DNA from: Methylomonas lenta
GTDB taxonomy: Bacteria; Pseudomonadota; Gammaproteobacteria; Methylococcales; Methylomonadaceae
Length of the DNA stretch: 52,506 nt
Assembly: GCF_001644015.1 (NCBI RefSeq)
Contig: NZ_LUUI01000122.1
Location: 1-52,506 of the forward strand
Reading direction: 5' to 3'
Shown: piece by piece, positions 18,269 through 26,366 of the stretch
How positions within the stretch are numbered: position 1 is the stretch's first letter
Layout of the letters: every line of letters begins with the position of its first letter
Position numbers and translations under genes: made by a program
The notes under the pieces: generated by a model
Told to the model about the DNA's origin: nothing
What the model saw: only the letters and a program-made list of their open reading frames with translations
Databases searched by the model: none

Positions 18269-19129
18269 TCATAAAAAACTATGACCTATTTGCTCACCCA
18301 GTTTAACGGGCTTGCCGGCTGCCAGTGTCTCGTCCCAGGCGATTTTATCTTTGCCGAACAGTACGATGATGGTCGACCCCATGTTGAAACGGCCCATTTC
18401 CTCGCCTTTTGCCAGTTTTGGCGCGTTGTCTTGATACTGCCAAAAACGGGGTTCGCTGATGGTGGGGGGGGTTACCACGCCATGCCAGACGGTTTCTACG
18501 CTGGAGACAAAAATTGCACCGACTAAAACAAGGGCCATTGGGCCAGCTTCTGTGTCAAAGATACAGGCTACTCGCTCATTGCGGGCGAACAAATTGGGTA
18601 CGGCATTAACCGTAGCGTTGTTGACGCTGAACAGGCGGCCGGGAATATGTACCATTTCTTTTAGGGTGCCGGCCAAGGGCATGTGTAGGCGGTGATAATC
18701 TTTCGGCGATAAATAAATGGTGGTAAATGAGCCGTTTTCAAAAGCTTTGGCACGATCAGCATCACCACCCAATAATTCCAGTGCTGTGTAGTCGTGGCCT
18801 TTGGCTTGAAAAATTCTGCCATCTTTGATGGCTCCTGCCTGGCTAACAGCGCCATCGGCCGGGCAGGCAATGGCATTGGCGTCAGCTGCAATCGGTCTGG
18901 CACCTTCCTTTAATTCGCGGGTAAAGAAATGATTAAAGCTAGGGTAGTGATCCAGCGACTGAAATTTGGCTTCGCTGATGTTTACACCATACAGTCGGAT
19001 AATCAGCCTAATGAATTGATTCTTAAATAGCGTGTGCTCGCAATGCGTAAGCTTAGCCATCAATCCAGATAAGAAATGATGCGGTAAAACGTATTGAGGT
19101 AAAACGGTTAATAGGGTTTTTAAAGTCAT
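18269..19129 (-). CDS. psd: Phosphatidylserine decarboxylase proenzyme
   Basis: A 286-residue membrane-associated enzyme making phosphatidylethanolamine. The self-cleavage site that creates the pyruvoyl group is MGST (in GRFNMGSTIIVLFG); the family usually has LGST, with the essential Gly-Ser kept. Other family blocks are YPSFNHFFTRELKEGARPI, CPADGAVSQAG and YHRLHMPLAGTL. Its start overlaps the stop of the upstream FlhB-like gene (ATGA), so the two are translationally coupled. Confidence 0.96.
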   Translation of the reverse strand: MTLKTLLTVLPQYVLPHHFLSGLMAKLTHCEHTLFKNQFIRLIIRLYGVNISEAKFQSLDHYPSFNHFFTRELKEGARPIAADANAIACPADGAVSQAGAIKDGRIFQAKGHDYTALELLGGDADRAKAFENGSFTTIYLSPKDYHRLHMPLAGTLKEMVHIPGRLFSVNNATVNAVPNLFARNERVACIFDTEAGPMALVLVGAIFVSSVETVWHGVVTPPTISEPRFWQYQDNAPKLAKGEEMGRFNMGSTIIVLFGKDKIAWDETLAAGKPVKLGEQIGHSFL

Positions 19130-19410
19130 GATTCGTTGTCGGGTGTTTTTCCGCTGATAAAGTAGGCAAAAGCGATTACTTCAGCGACGGCTATATATAA
19201 TTGTTGCGGAATTTCATCGCCGAGTGGTACTTGCGCCAGAATGCGCGCCAATTCGGGTTCGTTTTGCAGCGGAACGCCGTGCTTTTCTGCGATTGCCAGA
19301 ATTTGCTGAGCGGTAAAGCCTTCGCCTTTGGCGGTGACTTTAGGTGCATTTTTGCCGTCGTATTGCAGGGCAACGGCAATGTCGCTGTTATAGAAGGTTC
19401 TGCCGCTCAC
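19126..19410 (-). CDS. FlhB C-terminal-domain-like protein
   Basis: A 94-residue protein resembling only the cytoplasmic C-terminal domain of FlhB/type III export switch proteins (AVALQYDGKNAPKVTAKGEG, then IAEKHGVPLQNEPELARIL and VPLGDEIPQQLYIAVAEVIAFAY). The self-cleaving NPTH motif of true FlhB is missing, as in stand-alone FlhB-like (YlqH-type) proteins. In some bacteria such proteins can stand in for part of FlhB function in flagellar export; its role here is unproven, as no flagellar genes are visible. GTG start; stop overlaps the psd start. Confidence 0.85.
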   Translation of the reverse strand: MSGRTFYNSDIAVALQYDGKNAPKVTAKGEGFTAQQILAIAEKHGVPLQNEPELARILAQVPLGDEIPQQLYIAVAEVIAFAYFISGKTPDNES

Positions 19411-19417
19411 GCTTGAA

Positions 19418-19807
19418 TTAAGGTAGGTTGACCAATTCCGGCACTTGCCAGACAGGATTGCGGTGTTCGGCTATCACTGTGGTGTAAATGCCGCCACGCA
19501 CATTAAATTCGGCTCTTAGTCGCATGAAATTAGGGGCAATCGCCGCAACGATGTGATCCAGAATCTCGTTGGTAACCGCTTCATGAAACGCACCGCGTTC
19601 ACGGAATGTCCACATATAGAGTTTTAGCCCCTTTAATTCGACACATAGCTTGGCGGGTACATATTCGATAATCAGCTTGGCAAAGTCAGGCTGGCCTGTC
19701 ATTGGGCACAAGCAGGTGAATTCCGGAATATCGATACGAATGGTAAAATCACGCTCGGGTTTAGGATTTTCGAAGGTGATGAGGTCTGAATTAGGTTTTG
19801 TCGTCAT
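19418..19807 (-). CDS. queF: NADPH-dependent preQ0 reductase QueF (short type)
   Basis: A 129-residue enzyme of the single-domain (YkvM-like) QueF type that reduces preQ0 to preQ1 in queuosine synthesis. The nucleophile Cys34 and catalytic Asp41 lie in [12 protein letters not shown]; His75 and Glu76 in RERGAFHE complete the site, and VELKGLK is the QueF-specific block. A GTP-cyclohydrolase-like T-fold is expected. Seven bases separate it from the FlhB-like gene downstream, so it heads a small queF-(flhB-like)-psd operon. Confidence 0.95.
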   Translation of the reverse strand: MTTKPNSDLITFENPKPERDFTIRIDIPEFTCLCPMTGQPDFAKLIIEYVPAKLCVELKGLKLYMWTFRERGAFHEAVTNEILDHIVAAIAPNFMRLRAEFNVRGGIYTTVIAEHRNPVWQVPELVNLP

Positions 19808-20052
19808 AAAAAATATTTGTTATGGATGGTTTTAGCTTTGAGTTTTTAGATTTACTTATCTCTCGCTGCAAATTTTATCAGCTCTGAACACAGAAAAAAT
19901 TAAACTTTAACGTCAGTAGTTTGAAATACACGGCGATATTTTTGAGTGCTACATGGCATTTTTGTGAATATGAACCAACAATAATTCTTTATTGGGGTAG
20001 GATCCCACAGATAGCAGTGCTAAATGCTAGGAATAACAACGATGAGGAGTCT

Positions 20053-20412
20053 ATGATGGACATCAATGCAAGCTATACAAAAAACAGTTTGAACACTCAA
20101 CTGACTTCGACCCAATCTAAATCGGCCGGAGTGGGTAGTCTGGCTGGGCAGCAACCCATTCCTGCGACGGATAGAGATGGTGATCAAGACAATAGTGTCG
20201 CTAAAGACAGTGTGACCTTATCGAGTCAATCACTAAAGTTGGCGAGTACGTCCAGTGTTCAAGGTACAACGAATCAAACACAAATCCCGAATCGCCAAGA
20301 AGCGCAAAAACTGGTCGATCAGCTGGTAACAGGGTTGCAGAATAATCCAGAACAGGCGCAAAACGCCGTTAGTAATGCATCTTCAGCAGCTGCAAGTAAA
20401 TTACTGGCTTAG
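20053..20412 (+). CDS. Small Ser/Gln-rich hypothetical protein
   Basis: About 119 residues, low-complexity in Ser, Thr, Gln and Asn, with no signal peptide or membrane span. A central SVTLSSQSLKLAST motif and the C-terminal helix QEAQKLVDQLVTGLQNNPEQ are the only structured-looking parts. The motif VTLSxQxLKL recalls flagellum-associated small proteins such as FlgM, but the match is too weak to name it. The frame opens at 19921, but GAGGAG at 20044-20049 before the tandem ATGs at 20053/20056 marks the start. It stands alone, ahead of a strong hairpin. Confidence 0.6.
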   Translation: MMDINASYTKNSLNTQLTSTQSKSAGVGSLAGQQPIPATDRDGDQDNSVAKDSVTLSSQSLKLASTSSVQGTTNQTQIPNRQEAQKLVDQLVTGLQNNPEQAQNAVSNASSAAASKLLA

Positions 20413-20445
20413 ACCACGACTTGACTAAGCGCTGACAATTCAAGC

Positions 20446-20475
20446 GCGCCGTTCCTGTAAATGCGGGAACGGCGC
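20446..20475. terminator. Hairpin between convergent genes
   Basis: GCGCCGTTCC and GGAACGGCGC form a perfect 10-bp stem around a loop of about 10 bases. It lies between the convergent hypothetical gene (ends 20412) and corA (ends 20488), followed on the plus strand by AATTTCAT. It probably acts in both directions, though T-runs are weak. Confidence 0.6.
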
Positions 20476-20487
20476 AATTTCATAAGC

Positions 20488-21477
20488 TTACAACCACTTC
20501 GCCCGCTTCAAGCGCCAATAAAGTAATAGGCTGCCGACCAGTACGCCAACGATGACTAGCGGATAACTGTATTCCCATGCCAACTCCGGCATGTGTCTGA
20601 AATTCATACCGTACCAGCTGAATATCATGGTTGGAATGGCCAAAATAGCACCCCAGCCGGCCAGGCGTTTGACTACTTCATTTTGTCTGACAGTTTCAAA
20701 TGTTAGATGGACTTGCATGGCGGCGATCAGCATTTCCCGCATGCCGTCGATGGCTCGGTCGATGCGGGAGATATGATCAGCAATATCACGAAAATATAAG
20801 CGAATATCTTTGGGTATATTGATTTCATGTGCATGCATCAACACATTGCAAATATCAATTACCGGCATGATTACGCCCTGCATTTGAATTAATTCTCGCT
20901 TTAATTCGTATAAACCCTCCATGGTTTGTAGGCTGGGATGATGGGTGAAAATGGCTGATTCCAGCGCATCAAAACGTGCCTGCAGGCCATCCAATACCGG
21001 CATATAGTTATCTACGATGTAGTCCATGATGGCATAGAGAGCAAATCCTGGGCCTTTAGCTAATTGATGCGGTAAAGCTTCGCAACGGGCACGCACTCGG
21101 TTGAGGCTGAGTGAGGCTCCGTGACGGACAGTCAGCAGAAAATTATTACCGACAAAAATATGCGTTTCGCCGAATTCGATTTCATTGTTACCCAAGACAG
21201 CGGTATGTAAGACAATGAACAATGAATCGCCATACTCCTCTATTTTAGGACGCTGATGTGCTGAGCGAGCATCCTCCACAGCCAATTCGTGCAAGCCAAA
21301 TACGTCTTGCATTTTAGATAGCAATTGAGTGTCCGGCTCGCGTAAGCCCAGCCAGATAAAATGATTGGGCTGGTTGATATCTTGTTTGATGTGCTCGATG
21401 CTGATGTCGCCCAAACTGATCCCATGTTGATAAACCACACCTTTCATAATCATGTTGTCATCGTTGATACTTGGCAA
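20488..21477 (-). CDS. corA: CorA family magnesium/cobalt transporter
   Basis: A 329-residue member of the CorA channel family. A long soluble N-terminal domain has helices including HLLELAVEDA-like FGLHELAVEDARSAHQRPKIE, then the stalk helix and two C-terminal spans. The selectivity loop GMNF is in SWYGMNFRHMPE, followed by the second span and the basic end LKRAKWL. The start appears to be TTG, with GGAG eight bases upstream; in-frame ATGs at 21453 and 21447 lack a ribosome site. It is one of two magnesium transport systems in the window, with mgtE at 37775. Confidence 0.92.
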   Translation of the reverse strand: MPSINDDNMIMKGVVYQHGISLGDISIEHIKQDINQPNHFIWLGLREPDTQLLSKMQDVFGLHELAVEDARSAHQRPKIEEYGDSLFIVLHTAVLGNNEIEFGETHIFVGNNFLLTVRHGASLSLNRVRARCEALPHQLAKGPGFALYAIMDYIVDNYMPVLDGLQARFDALESAIFTHHPSLQTMEGLYELKRELIQMQGVIMPVIDICNVLMHAHEINIPKDIRLYFRDIADHISRIDRAIDGMREMLIAAMQVHLTFETVRQNEVVKRLAGWGAILAIPTMIFSWYGMNFRHMPELAWEYSYPLVIVGVLVGSLLLYWRLKRAKWL

Positions 21478-21732
21478 TGCTAATCTCCAGAATTGTTGGG
21501 TGCAGCTTGTTCAGGGGGTAAGAATTAAAACTGGTCTCTCAGTATGGATAAAGCGGGGTGGTAAAGTCAAAAAACGTAAGAGTTTGGGGTATGTTCAAAT
21601 TCTTACGCAGAATGGATAATCACAACTGATACGGGGTAACCCATAAAGGACACGGTAAAGTTGTCTCAGGCGGTACAGAGCTCCTGCAAGAGTTTATACG
21701 CCGTATTGCACAACTCTGGTTGTGTTGTAAAA

Positions 21733-22008
21733 ATGGCTAATGGCATCATAGCTATAATGTTTGAGGTCAATGATATTGTTAAACTTCGGTTTAAGGTTAT
21801 GGTTTTGCTTGATTCTGATTTGCAGTCCGTGCCGGAGGTTGTTATCAATCTTGCTGATATGGGGCTAGATGATCGGGGAAATCTCCTGACTATTAGAAAC
21901 ATAGTAAAAGCCCAAGACTACAGCATTGATATTGCCAAATATTATCAACACGTTGTTCTACAAAATGGCTTTGCGCAAAATAAATCCTGCATGATTCCCA
22001 TACTTTAA
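21733..22008 (+). CDS. Possible small hypothetical protein
   Basis: A 91-codon frame (a longer version could begin at TTG 21661). The predicted product, with IVKLRFKVMVLLDSDLQSV and VVINLADMGLDDRG, is plausible as a folded acidic protein, but it has no ribosome site or recognisable motif. It sits in a 900-base stretch otherwise lacking genes. It may be a relic or chance frame. Confidence 0.3.
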   Translation: MANGIIAIMFEVNDIVKLRFKVMVLLDSDLQSVPEVVINLADMGLDDRGNLLTIRNIVKAQDYSIDIAKYYQHVVLQNGFAQNKSCMIPIL

Positions 22009-22103
22009 TTCCTTTAAATGCACGCTTTGCCGTCGCCGCAAAACAACTGCAAGGCATGTGCGATGCGATAAAGATGACAAAACGTGACGGAATCTGCCTT
22101 AAC

Positions 22104-22119
22104 TGATTAGCCCTAATCA
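22104..22119. promoter_or_regulatory. Perfect palindrome TGATTAG-CC-CTAATCA
   Basis: Two 7-bp arms around a two-base centre, in the long non-coding stretch upstream of the PEP-CTERM genes. It could be a dimeric regulator site or the edge of a decayed insertion element, since a coding remnant begins 11 bases away. Confidence 0.35.
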
Positions 22120-22129
22120 TTCATTTCTC

Positions 22130-22228
22130 TTAGGGAACGTATCTCAAACCCTTTAAGCCAAACCAAACTCCCATAAAGCCTTCCAATACGTTTTTGGCTC
22201 GAGTCAGATAGTCGTTGTTGGCAGCTCA
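22130..22228 (-). pseudogene. C-terminal coding remnant, possibly transposase
   Basis: On the minus strand a short open frame from 22225 to a stop at 22130 reads NNDYLTRAKNVLEGF, then MGVWFGLKGLRYVP and stop. Composition and the clean end look like the tail of a real protein, with the rest missing; a stop precedes it at 22226-22228. I suspect a transposase end because of the isolated position and the adjoining palindromes at 22104-22119 and 22232-22250, but cannot name a family. The wider gap 21478-22394 holds nothing else I can support. Confidence 0.35.
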
Positions 22229-22231
22229 GCT

Positions 22232-22250
22232 GACATATCTGGCATATGTC
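22232..22250. promoter_or_regulatory. Inverted repeat GACATAT-N5-ATATGTC
   Basis: Perfect 7-bp arms around CTGGC, about 145 bases upstream of the first PEP-CTERM gene. It could be an operator for that gene or an end of the decayed element next to it. Confidence 0.35.
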
Positions 22251-22394
22251 TGGGTAAAAATAAAACCTTAAAAATTATTTAGTCTATTGATTTTAAATGA
22301 CATATTTATATATGGCCCAATGTGTGCTTTTAATAAATGGTCAGGCATGTTGCCGCAATTTTTTTTAATCACACTCTTAGGAAAAGCATTGAAC

Positions 22395-23030
22395 ATGGTC
22401 ATACGGAAACTCGTCAAGTTAATTGCGTTATTCACTCTGATCTTAAGCGCTCAAACTGTTCAAGCGGGCGTAATAATTGATGACTTTACTGATTTTCAAG
22501 CTGTATCGAACGGTGAGAATGGACCGATAAGCGTAGTCGGAACAGATTTGCCTAACCTGTTGCGGACATTGACCGCCACAGCCTCCCCTGGAAATGGTGA
22601 AGCCGAAGTAGTTGTTGCAAATGGGGTATTAAATATTTCTAACGACTTCGGCTCGATCGGAACAACCAGTATTTTTTATAGCTTTAATACCATTGATCTG
22701 GCAGCTATCGCAGATGGGTTTTTGTTCAATATTAATTTTATTGATTTGAGTCATGAAGTTCAGATGGTTGCAAATGCAACTTCTTTTTTTGATTTTGTTA
22801 ACTTTGGTGGTGTAGGGCATTACGAAATCGGATTTTCTCAGTTCACAGATCCTTCTGTGTTTAACCGGTTAACTAGCCTGCAACTCAATTTTCGCGGTGT
22901 GAAAAACTGGGATGCTCGTTTTGGGTCTCTCGTAACGGAAACTAAAAGCGTTCCTGAGCCGTCTGTAATAGCCTTGTTAGCCGTTGGCTTAACGGCATTG
23001 AGTAAAGTAGGCAATAGAAAAAAAGCCTAA
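22395..23030 (+). CDS. PEP-CTERM sorting-domain protein
   Basis: A secreted protein of about 211 residues with a signal peptide (MVIRKLVKLIALFTLILSAQ, cleavage after VQA). It has a beta-rich body beginning IIDDFTDFQAV and a C-terminal PEP-CTERM signal: VPEPS, a hydrophobic helix (VIALLAVGLTAL) and a basic end (NRKKA). PEP-CTERM proteins are processed by exosortase and usually belong to exopolysaccharide-producing Gram-negatives; no exosortase is in this window. The start at 22395 is chosen for the signal peptide, with AGGA at 22379. The next gene is a paralogue. Confidence 0.8.
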   Translation: MVIRKLVKLIALFTLILSAQTVQAGVIIDDFTDFQAVSNGENGPISVVGTDLPNLLRTLTATASPGNGEAEVVVANGVLNISNDFGSIGTTSIFYSFNTIDLAAIADGFLFNINFIDLSHEVQMVANATSFFDFVNFGGVGHYEIGFSQFTDPSVFNRLTSLQLNFRGVKNWDARFGSLVTETKSVPEPSVIALLAVGLTALSKVGNRKKA

Positions 23031-23091
23031 GAAATCCAGAGTACTCACCACTGTTTTTAGCCTTAAACAATCATAGATAGGACTAGCAAAG

Positions 23092-23766
23092 ATGCATTAC
23101 AAAATTCTAAGAAAAATATTCGCAATACTGACATTTATGTCGGGCGCATTATTCAGCTATTCTGGATTTGCCAGTGAATTGACTATCGATAACTTTACGG
23201 ATTTTCAAGTTGTAAGAGATCGAGGAGATGTTATAGGAGCCACAGAGAGCACTCTGCTGGCATTGACGGGAACCAGTTTACAGAATACATCAAGGACTTT
23301 TACTGCTGAAGCAACAGTCGGAGATTATGCTTCTAAAATTGGCATTAAATCAGATGGCAATTTGTTAGAAATTGGTAATAGTGGTTCATCTTCAGGCAGC
23401 GCATCCATAGAATGGAATTTTGATCCCATAGACTTTACGCAATTTGGAAATGCGATTTTATTGGAAGTCGTAGATATAGACCTGAATGTCAACGCTGAAA
23501 TGGTTGTTAATGGCATCGCCAGTTCAGGCATTAAAACCTTTAGCGGGGTCGATAATTTTCTGGTTAATTTTAATGACTTTTCTAATAGCGGCGTGTTTAG
23601 CAATGTGAGCAGCTTTCGTCTGAACTTTAGCGGTCCCTTGGCTTGGGATGGCCAGTTCAGACTTTTAACTACTACAACGCCGGTTCCTCTACCTTCAACC
23701 TTTTTATTGATGGGTTCTACCTTGTTTGGCTTCATCGGCATTTCTCGAAGAAAATCAATTATCTAG
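23092..23766 (+). CDS. PEP-CTERM-like paralogue with VPLPS signal
   Basis: A 224-residue secreted protein with N-terminal signal (FAILTFMSGALFSYSGFAS). The mature start, LTIDNFTDFQVVRD, closely parallels the IIDDFTDFQAV of the preceding gene. Its DFSNSGVFSNVSSFRLNFSGPLAWDGQF matches the other protein's FTDPSVFNRLTSLQLNFRGVKNWDARF segment, so the pair arose by tandem duplication (about 61 bases apart). The C-terminal signal is VPLPS rather than VPEPS, then a hydrophobic helix and SRRKS, a known variant of the exosortase signal. AGGAC precedes the ATG. Function is unknown. Confidence 0.78.
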   Translation: MHYKILRKIFAILTFMSGALFSYSGFASELTIDNFTDFQVVRDRGDVIGATESTLLALTGTSLQNTSRTFTAEATVGDYASKIGIKSDGNLLEIGNSGSSSGSASIEWNFDPIDFTQFGNAILLEVVDIDLNVNAEMVVNGIASSGIKTFSGVDNFLVNFNDFSNSGVFSNVSSFRLNFSGPLAWDGQFRLLTTTTPVPLPSTFLLMGSTLFGFIGISRRKSII

Positions 23767-23811
23767 TAACTAAGGATTTCGCCAAATTTAACTTCCGCTT
23801 ATGGATCCCAT

Positions 23812-23983
23812 GCTTTGCGTCACTGCCATTAAGTTAAGGAAGAACAATCCCTTCTCCCTCCGGGAGAAGGTTAGGATGAGGGGATTAAATAAAGCTTTTT
23901 TGCCTTATTATAAATCTCCTCTCCCCAACCCTCTCCAGCAGGAGAGGGAGCTTTTTCTTAACTTAATGGCAGTGACGCGAAGC
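23812..23983. mobile_element. MITE-like element with 27-bp inverted repeats
   Basis: Near-perfect 27-bp terminal inverted repeats (23812-23838 and 23957-23983, one mismatch; core GCGTCACTGCCATTAAG). The arms continue outward for about 20 bases with weaker pairing. The interior has the CCCTCTCC/GGAGAGGG-type hairpin sequences common in proteobacterial intergenic repeats (CTCCCTCCGGGAG; CTCTCCAGCAGGAGAG) and no open frame. A partial match to the repeat is at 1-19. This is best read as a non-autonomous element. Confidence 0.75.
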
Positions 23984-24259
23984 GTAGGAACGATGCGCTT
24001 GGGTATCGGGAAGATATTTCCAATCATATCCTAAGGTGATTAAAAAGCAGTATTTGTATGCAGGCTTTGAAAAGAATAAGATTTACTGGCATTGCTGACG
24101 TTTGGCATTTGAGAGGCATGAAGCCGCTATCTCCTTTGCCGAACATAAACCAAAGATATAGTGCTGGTTTTGCTGAATATTTATGCCGATGTCTTTCATC
24201 GGGCATCGGCTGATTTGGGTTAGACTGGCTGCTTGACTCACCGAAATCTTTCAGGATAA

Positions 24260-24514
24260 ATGGCTGGCTTTCATCCGAAGCACATATACTACCCATACCA
24301 ACAAACCGGAAGCGATTGGTCATATCATGACTCGCAAGGTTATTACTCTGCCAACCACTGCTCATATCGTGAGTTGCTACCGCTGATCGTCAACCAAGGC
24401 TATCATCATGTGCCTATCGTTGATGCAGACGGGCTTTTGGGCATGGTTTTCCAAAGCCGTCTGCTGTCTACACTGTTTAATGCCAAGGGCTTCAAGCATA
24501 ACCCTAGAAAGTAA
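24260..24514 (+). pseudogene. Broken CBS-domain protein fragment
   Basis: Two overlapping frames together encode one CBS domain. Frame one gives NKPEAIGHIMTRKVITLP then TTAHI. Frame two continues RELLPLIVNQGYHHVPIVDA, DGLLGMVFQSRLLSTLF. Joining them needs one extra base at about 24368 (CATATCGTGAG in place of CATATCCGTGAG). This is the pattern of the C-terminal CBS repeat of HPP-family or similar proteins. The N-terminal part is not found upstream (24031-24260), so the gene is both truncated and frameshifted. Confidence 0.65.
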
Positions 24515-24674
24515 TTTAGCATTGCCAGGGAATTATTCGCTGATATCAAACTCAGTGATATTTTGATGCTTGATGCGAGAAGCAGCTTGACCAAGCACGT
24601 AAGACTGTCTTTCATCAGCAAAACCGTTCACAATCGATTCTGGGTTTATCTAAACATCAAATACGGAGGTCACT

Positions 24675-25346
24675 ATGGACAAAAAATATTGGATAGTGGG
24701 GCTTTTGATGGTTGTCGTTGTATTTTTTCTGTTCGACGGCCCACAGATACTGAGTCTTGAAAATATTCGTGAAAATCGGGATGCTTTGCTTGAATTTACT
24801 GGCCGGCATTATCTAAGCATGCTGCTACTGTGTGGCATAGGGTATATTGTTTCCACAGCCTTCAGTTTGCCGGGCGGTACAGTATTATCGTTGTTGTTGG
24901 GGTTTTTGTTCGGGCGCTGGGTGGGCACGTTTTTGATAGTGATTTCGGCCACGCTAGGTGCTGCGGCAGTATTTTGGCTGGCACGCTATTTGTTGGCTGA
25001 TTGGGCGCAAAAGCGTTTACAGCAAAGTGCCTTATCACAGAAATTACTGAATGGCTTTGATGAGGATGCGTTTAATTATTTGCTGTTTCTGCGTCTGGTG
25101 CCGCTGTTTCCATTTTGGTTGGTCAACTTGGCACCAGCCTTTACCTCAGTATCCATGCGTACTTATCTGATAACGACGTTCATCGGTATCGCGCCCGGTA
25201 GTTTTATATTTGCCAATCTGGGGCAATCTTTGGGCAGTATCGATAGCCTGGATCAGTTGTTCTCCTGGCAAACTTTATTGGCATTGAGTTTACTGGGCGG
25301 TTTGTCATTGGTGCCGGTTTTGTCAAAACGCTCACAACCGAAGTAA
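24675..25346 (+). CDS. TVP38/TMEM64 (DedA-like) membrane protein
   Basis: A 223-residue inner-membrane protein with about five to six hydrophobic segments. The VTT-domain signature is visible: AFSLPGGTVLSLLLGFLFG, then FRLVPLFPF-like LFLRLVPLFPFWLVNLAPAF and a helix with TFIGIAPGSFIFANLGQSLG. The family is implicated in membrane lipid scrambling or transport; no substrate is known here. Strong AGGAGG-like site (CGGAGGT) eight bases before the ATG. It opens a rightward run with the desaturase-family and DUF2064 genes. Confidence 0.88.
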   Translation: MDKKYWIVGLLMVVVVFFLFDGPQILSLENIRENRDALLEFTGRHYLSMLLLCGIGYIVSTAFSLPGGTVLSLLLGFLFGRWVGTFLIVISATLGAAAVFWLARYLLADWAQKRLQQSALSQKLLNGFDEDAFNYLLFLRLVPLFPFWLVNLAPAFTSVSMRTYLITTFIGIAPGSFIFANLGQSLGSIDSLDQLFSWQTLLALSLLGGLSLVPVLSKRSQPK

Positions 25347-25571
25347 TTTTCGACATGAAATATTTTTTAAGGTCAGATGTGTGATTCTTGAGAGCCGAGC
25401 TTTACTCAGTCATTGCCAGAATCTCAATCTTGATTGACCCAACTAACAGATTGCCTCTCTTTGCTGTCTACGAGGCAATGTCGATATTTCTGCCTGGCTT
25501 TGCAAGGAAGGCTGGGGTAACCATTTTGTTGATGCAGCTTATCTGGCTGCGATTTATGACGGGAGCCATTA

Positions 25572-26363
25572 ATGGAAGTGATTGTGCGTTTGAGTGTTTT
25601 TTTTGGCATCTTGATAGGCATGCTAGTCTGGGAAGCCTGGCGTCCAACACGGCGATTGCAGTTGCAGCGTCTGCAGCGCTGGACAGTCAATCTGGGGCTG
25701 GCATTGTTTAATATTTTGGTCATGCGTATCAGTGTTGGTGCTGCCGCCTGGCAAGCAAGTATTTGGGCGGCAGAGCAATCTGTGGGGATATTCAATGTCT
25801 TGATATTGCCTTCTTGGTTAAGTATTGCGGGTAGTCTGTTGTTACTTGATTTGGCGATTTATGCCCAGCATGTCGCAGCTCATCGCTGGCGCTGGTTTTG
25901 GCGTTTACATCAAGTACATCATACGGATATCGATTTTGATACCACAACAGCCGTGCGCTTTCATCCCATGGAGATCATGTTGTCCATGGCTTACAAAGTG
26001 GTGCTGGTGTTGCTGCTAGGTGCTCAGCCCATGGCTGTAATTATGTTTGAAGTCATTTTAAACGGCTGCGCGCTCTTCAATCACGGTAATGTCAGTCTGC
26101 CGGGTGGTTGGGAAAAGCGTTTGCGATATCTGTTGGTCACCCCCGACATGCATAGAATTCATCATTCTGCCCGACCAATTGAAACCGATAGCAACTACGG
26201 TTTTTCGTTGTCCTGTTGGGATCGATTATTTAAAACCTACACTTCTCAGGCGCAATTGCCGCAGACCGAGATGACGATAGGTCTCAACGGTTTTCGTGAG
26301 CCCAATGAGCTGGGTTTTTTCGGTTTATTGGCATTGCCATTCAGGCGTTTACGTTTACGCTAA
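25572..26363 (+). CDS. Sterol desaturase/fatty acid hydroxylase family protein
   Basis: A 263-residue integral membrane di-iron enzyme. Histidine boxes are present: H-x(4)-H in HVAAHRWRWFW, then HQVHH, and HRIHHS near residue 195, with FHP after the second. Four hydrophobic helices surround them. Family members hydroxylate or desaturate sterols, carotenoids or fatty acids; methanotrophs do make sterols and hopanoids, but the substrate is not readable. It may be co-transcribed with the glycosyltransferase-like gene that begins three bases after its stop. A weak upstream frame (25388-25711) was not accepted. Confidence 0.88.
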   Translation: MEVIVRLSVFFGILIGMLVWEAWRPTRRLQLQRLQRWTVNLGLALFNILVMRISVGAAAWQASIWAAEQSVGIFNVLILPSWLSIAGSLLLLDLAIYAQHVAAHRWRWFWRLHQVHHTDIDFDTTTAVRFHPMEIMLSMAYKVVLVLLLGAQPMAVIMFEVILNGCALFNHGNVSLPGGWEKRLRYLLVTPDMHRIHHSARPIETDSNYGFSLSCWDRLFKTYTSQAQLPQTEMTIGLNGFREPNELGFFGLLALPFRRLRLR

Positions 26364-26366
26364 TAC

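Noticed and set aside
24024-24365. 113-codon minus-strand frame
   Set aside because: Opposite strand to the CBS-domain remnant, with no recognisable features.
25388-25711. 107-codon frame before the desaturase-family gene
   Set aside because: No ribosome site, no motif, and it overlaps the well-supported gene at 25572.
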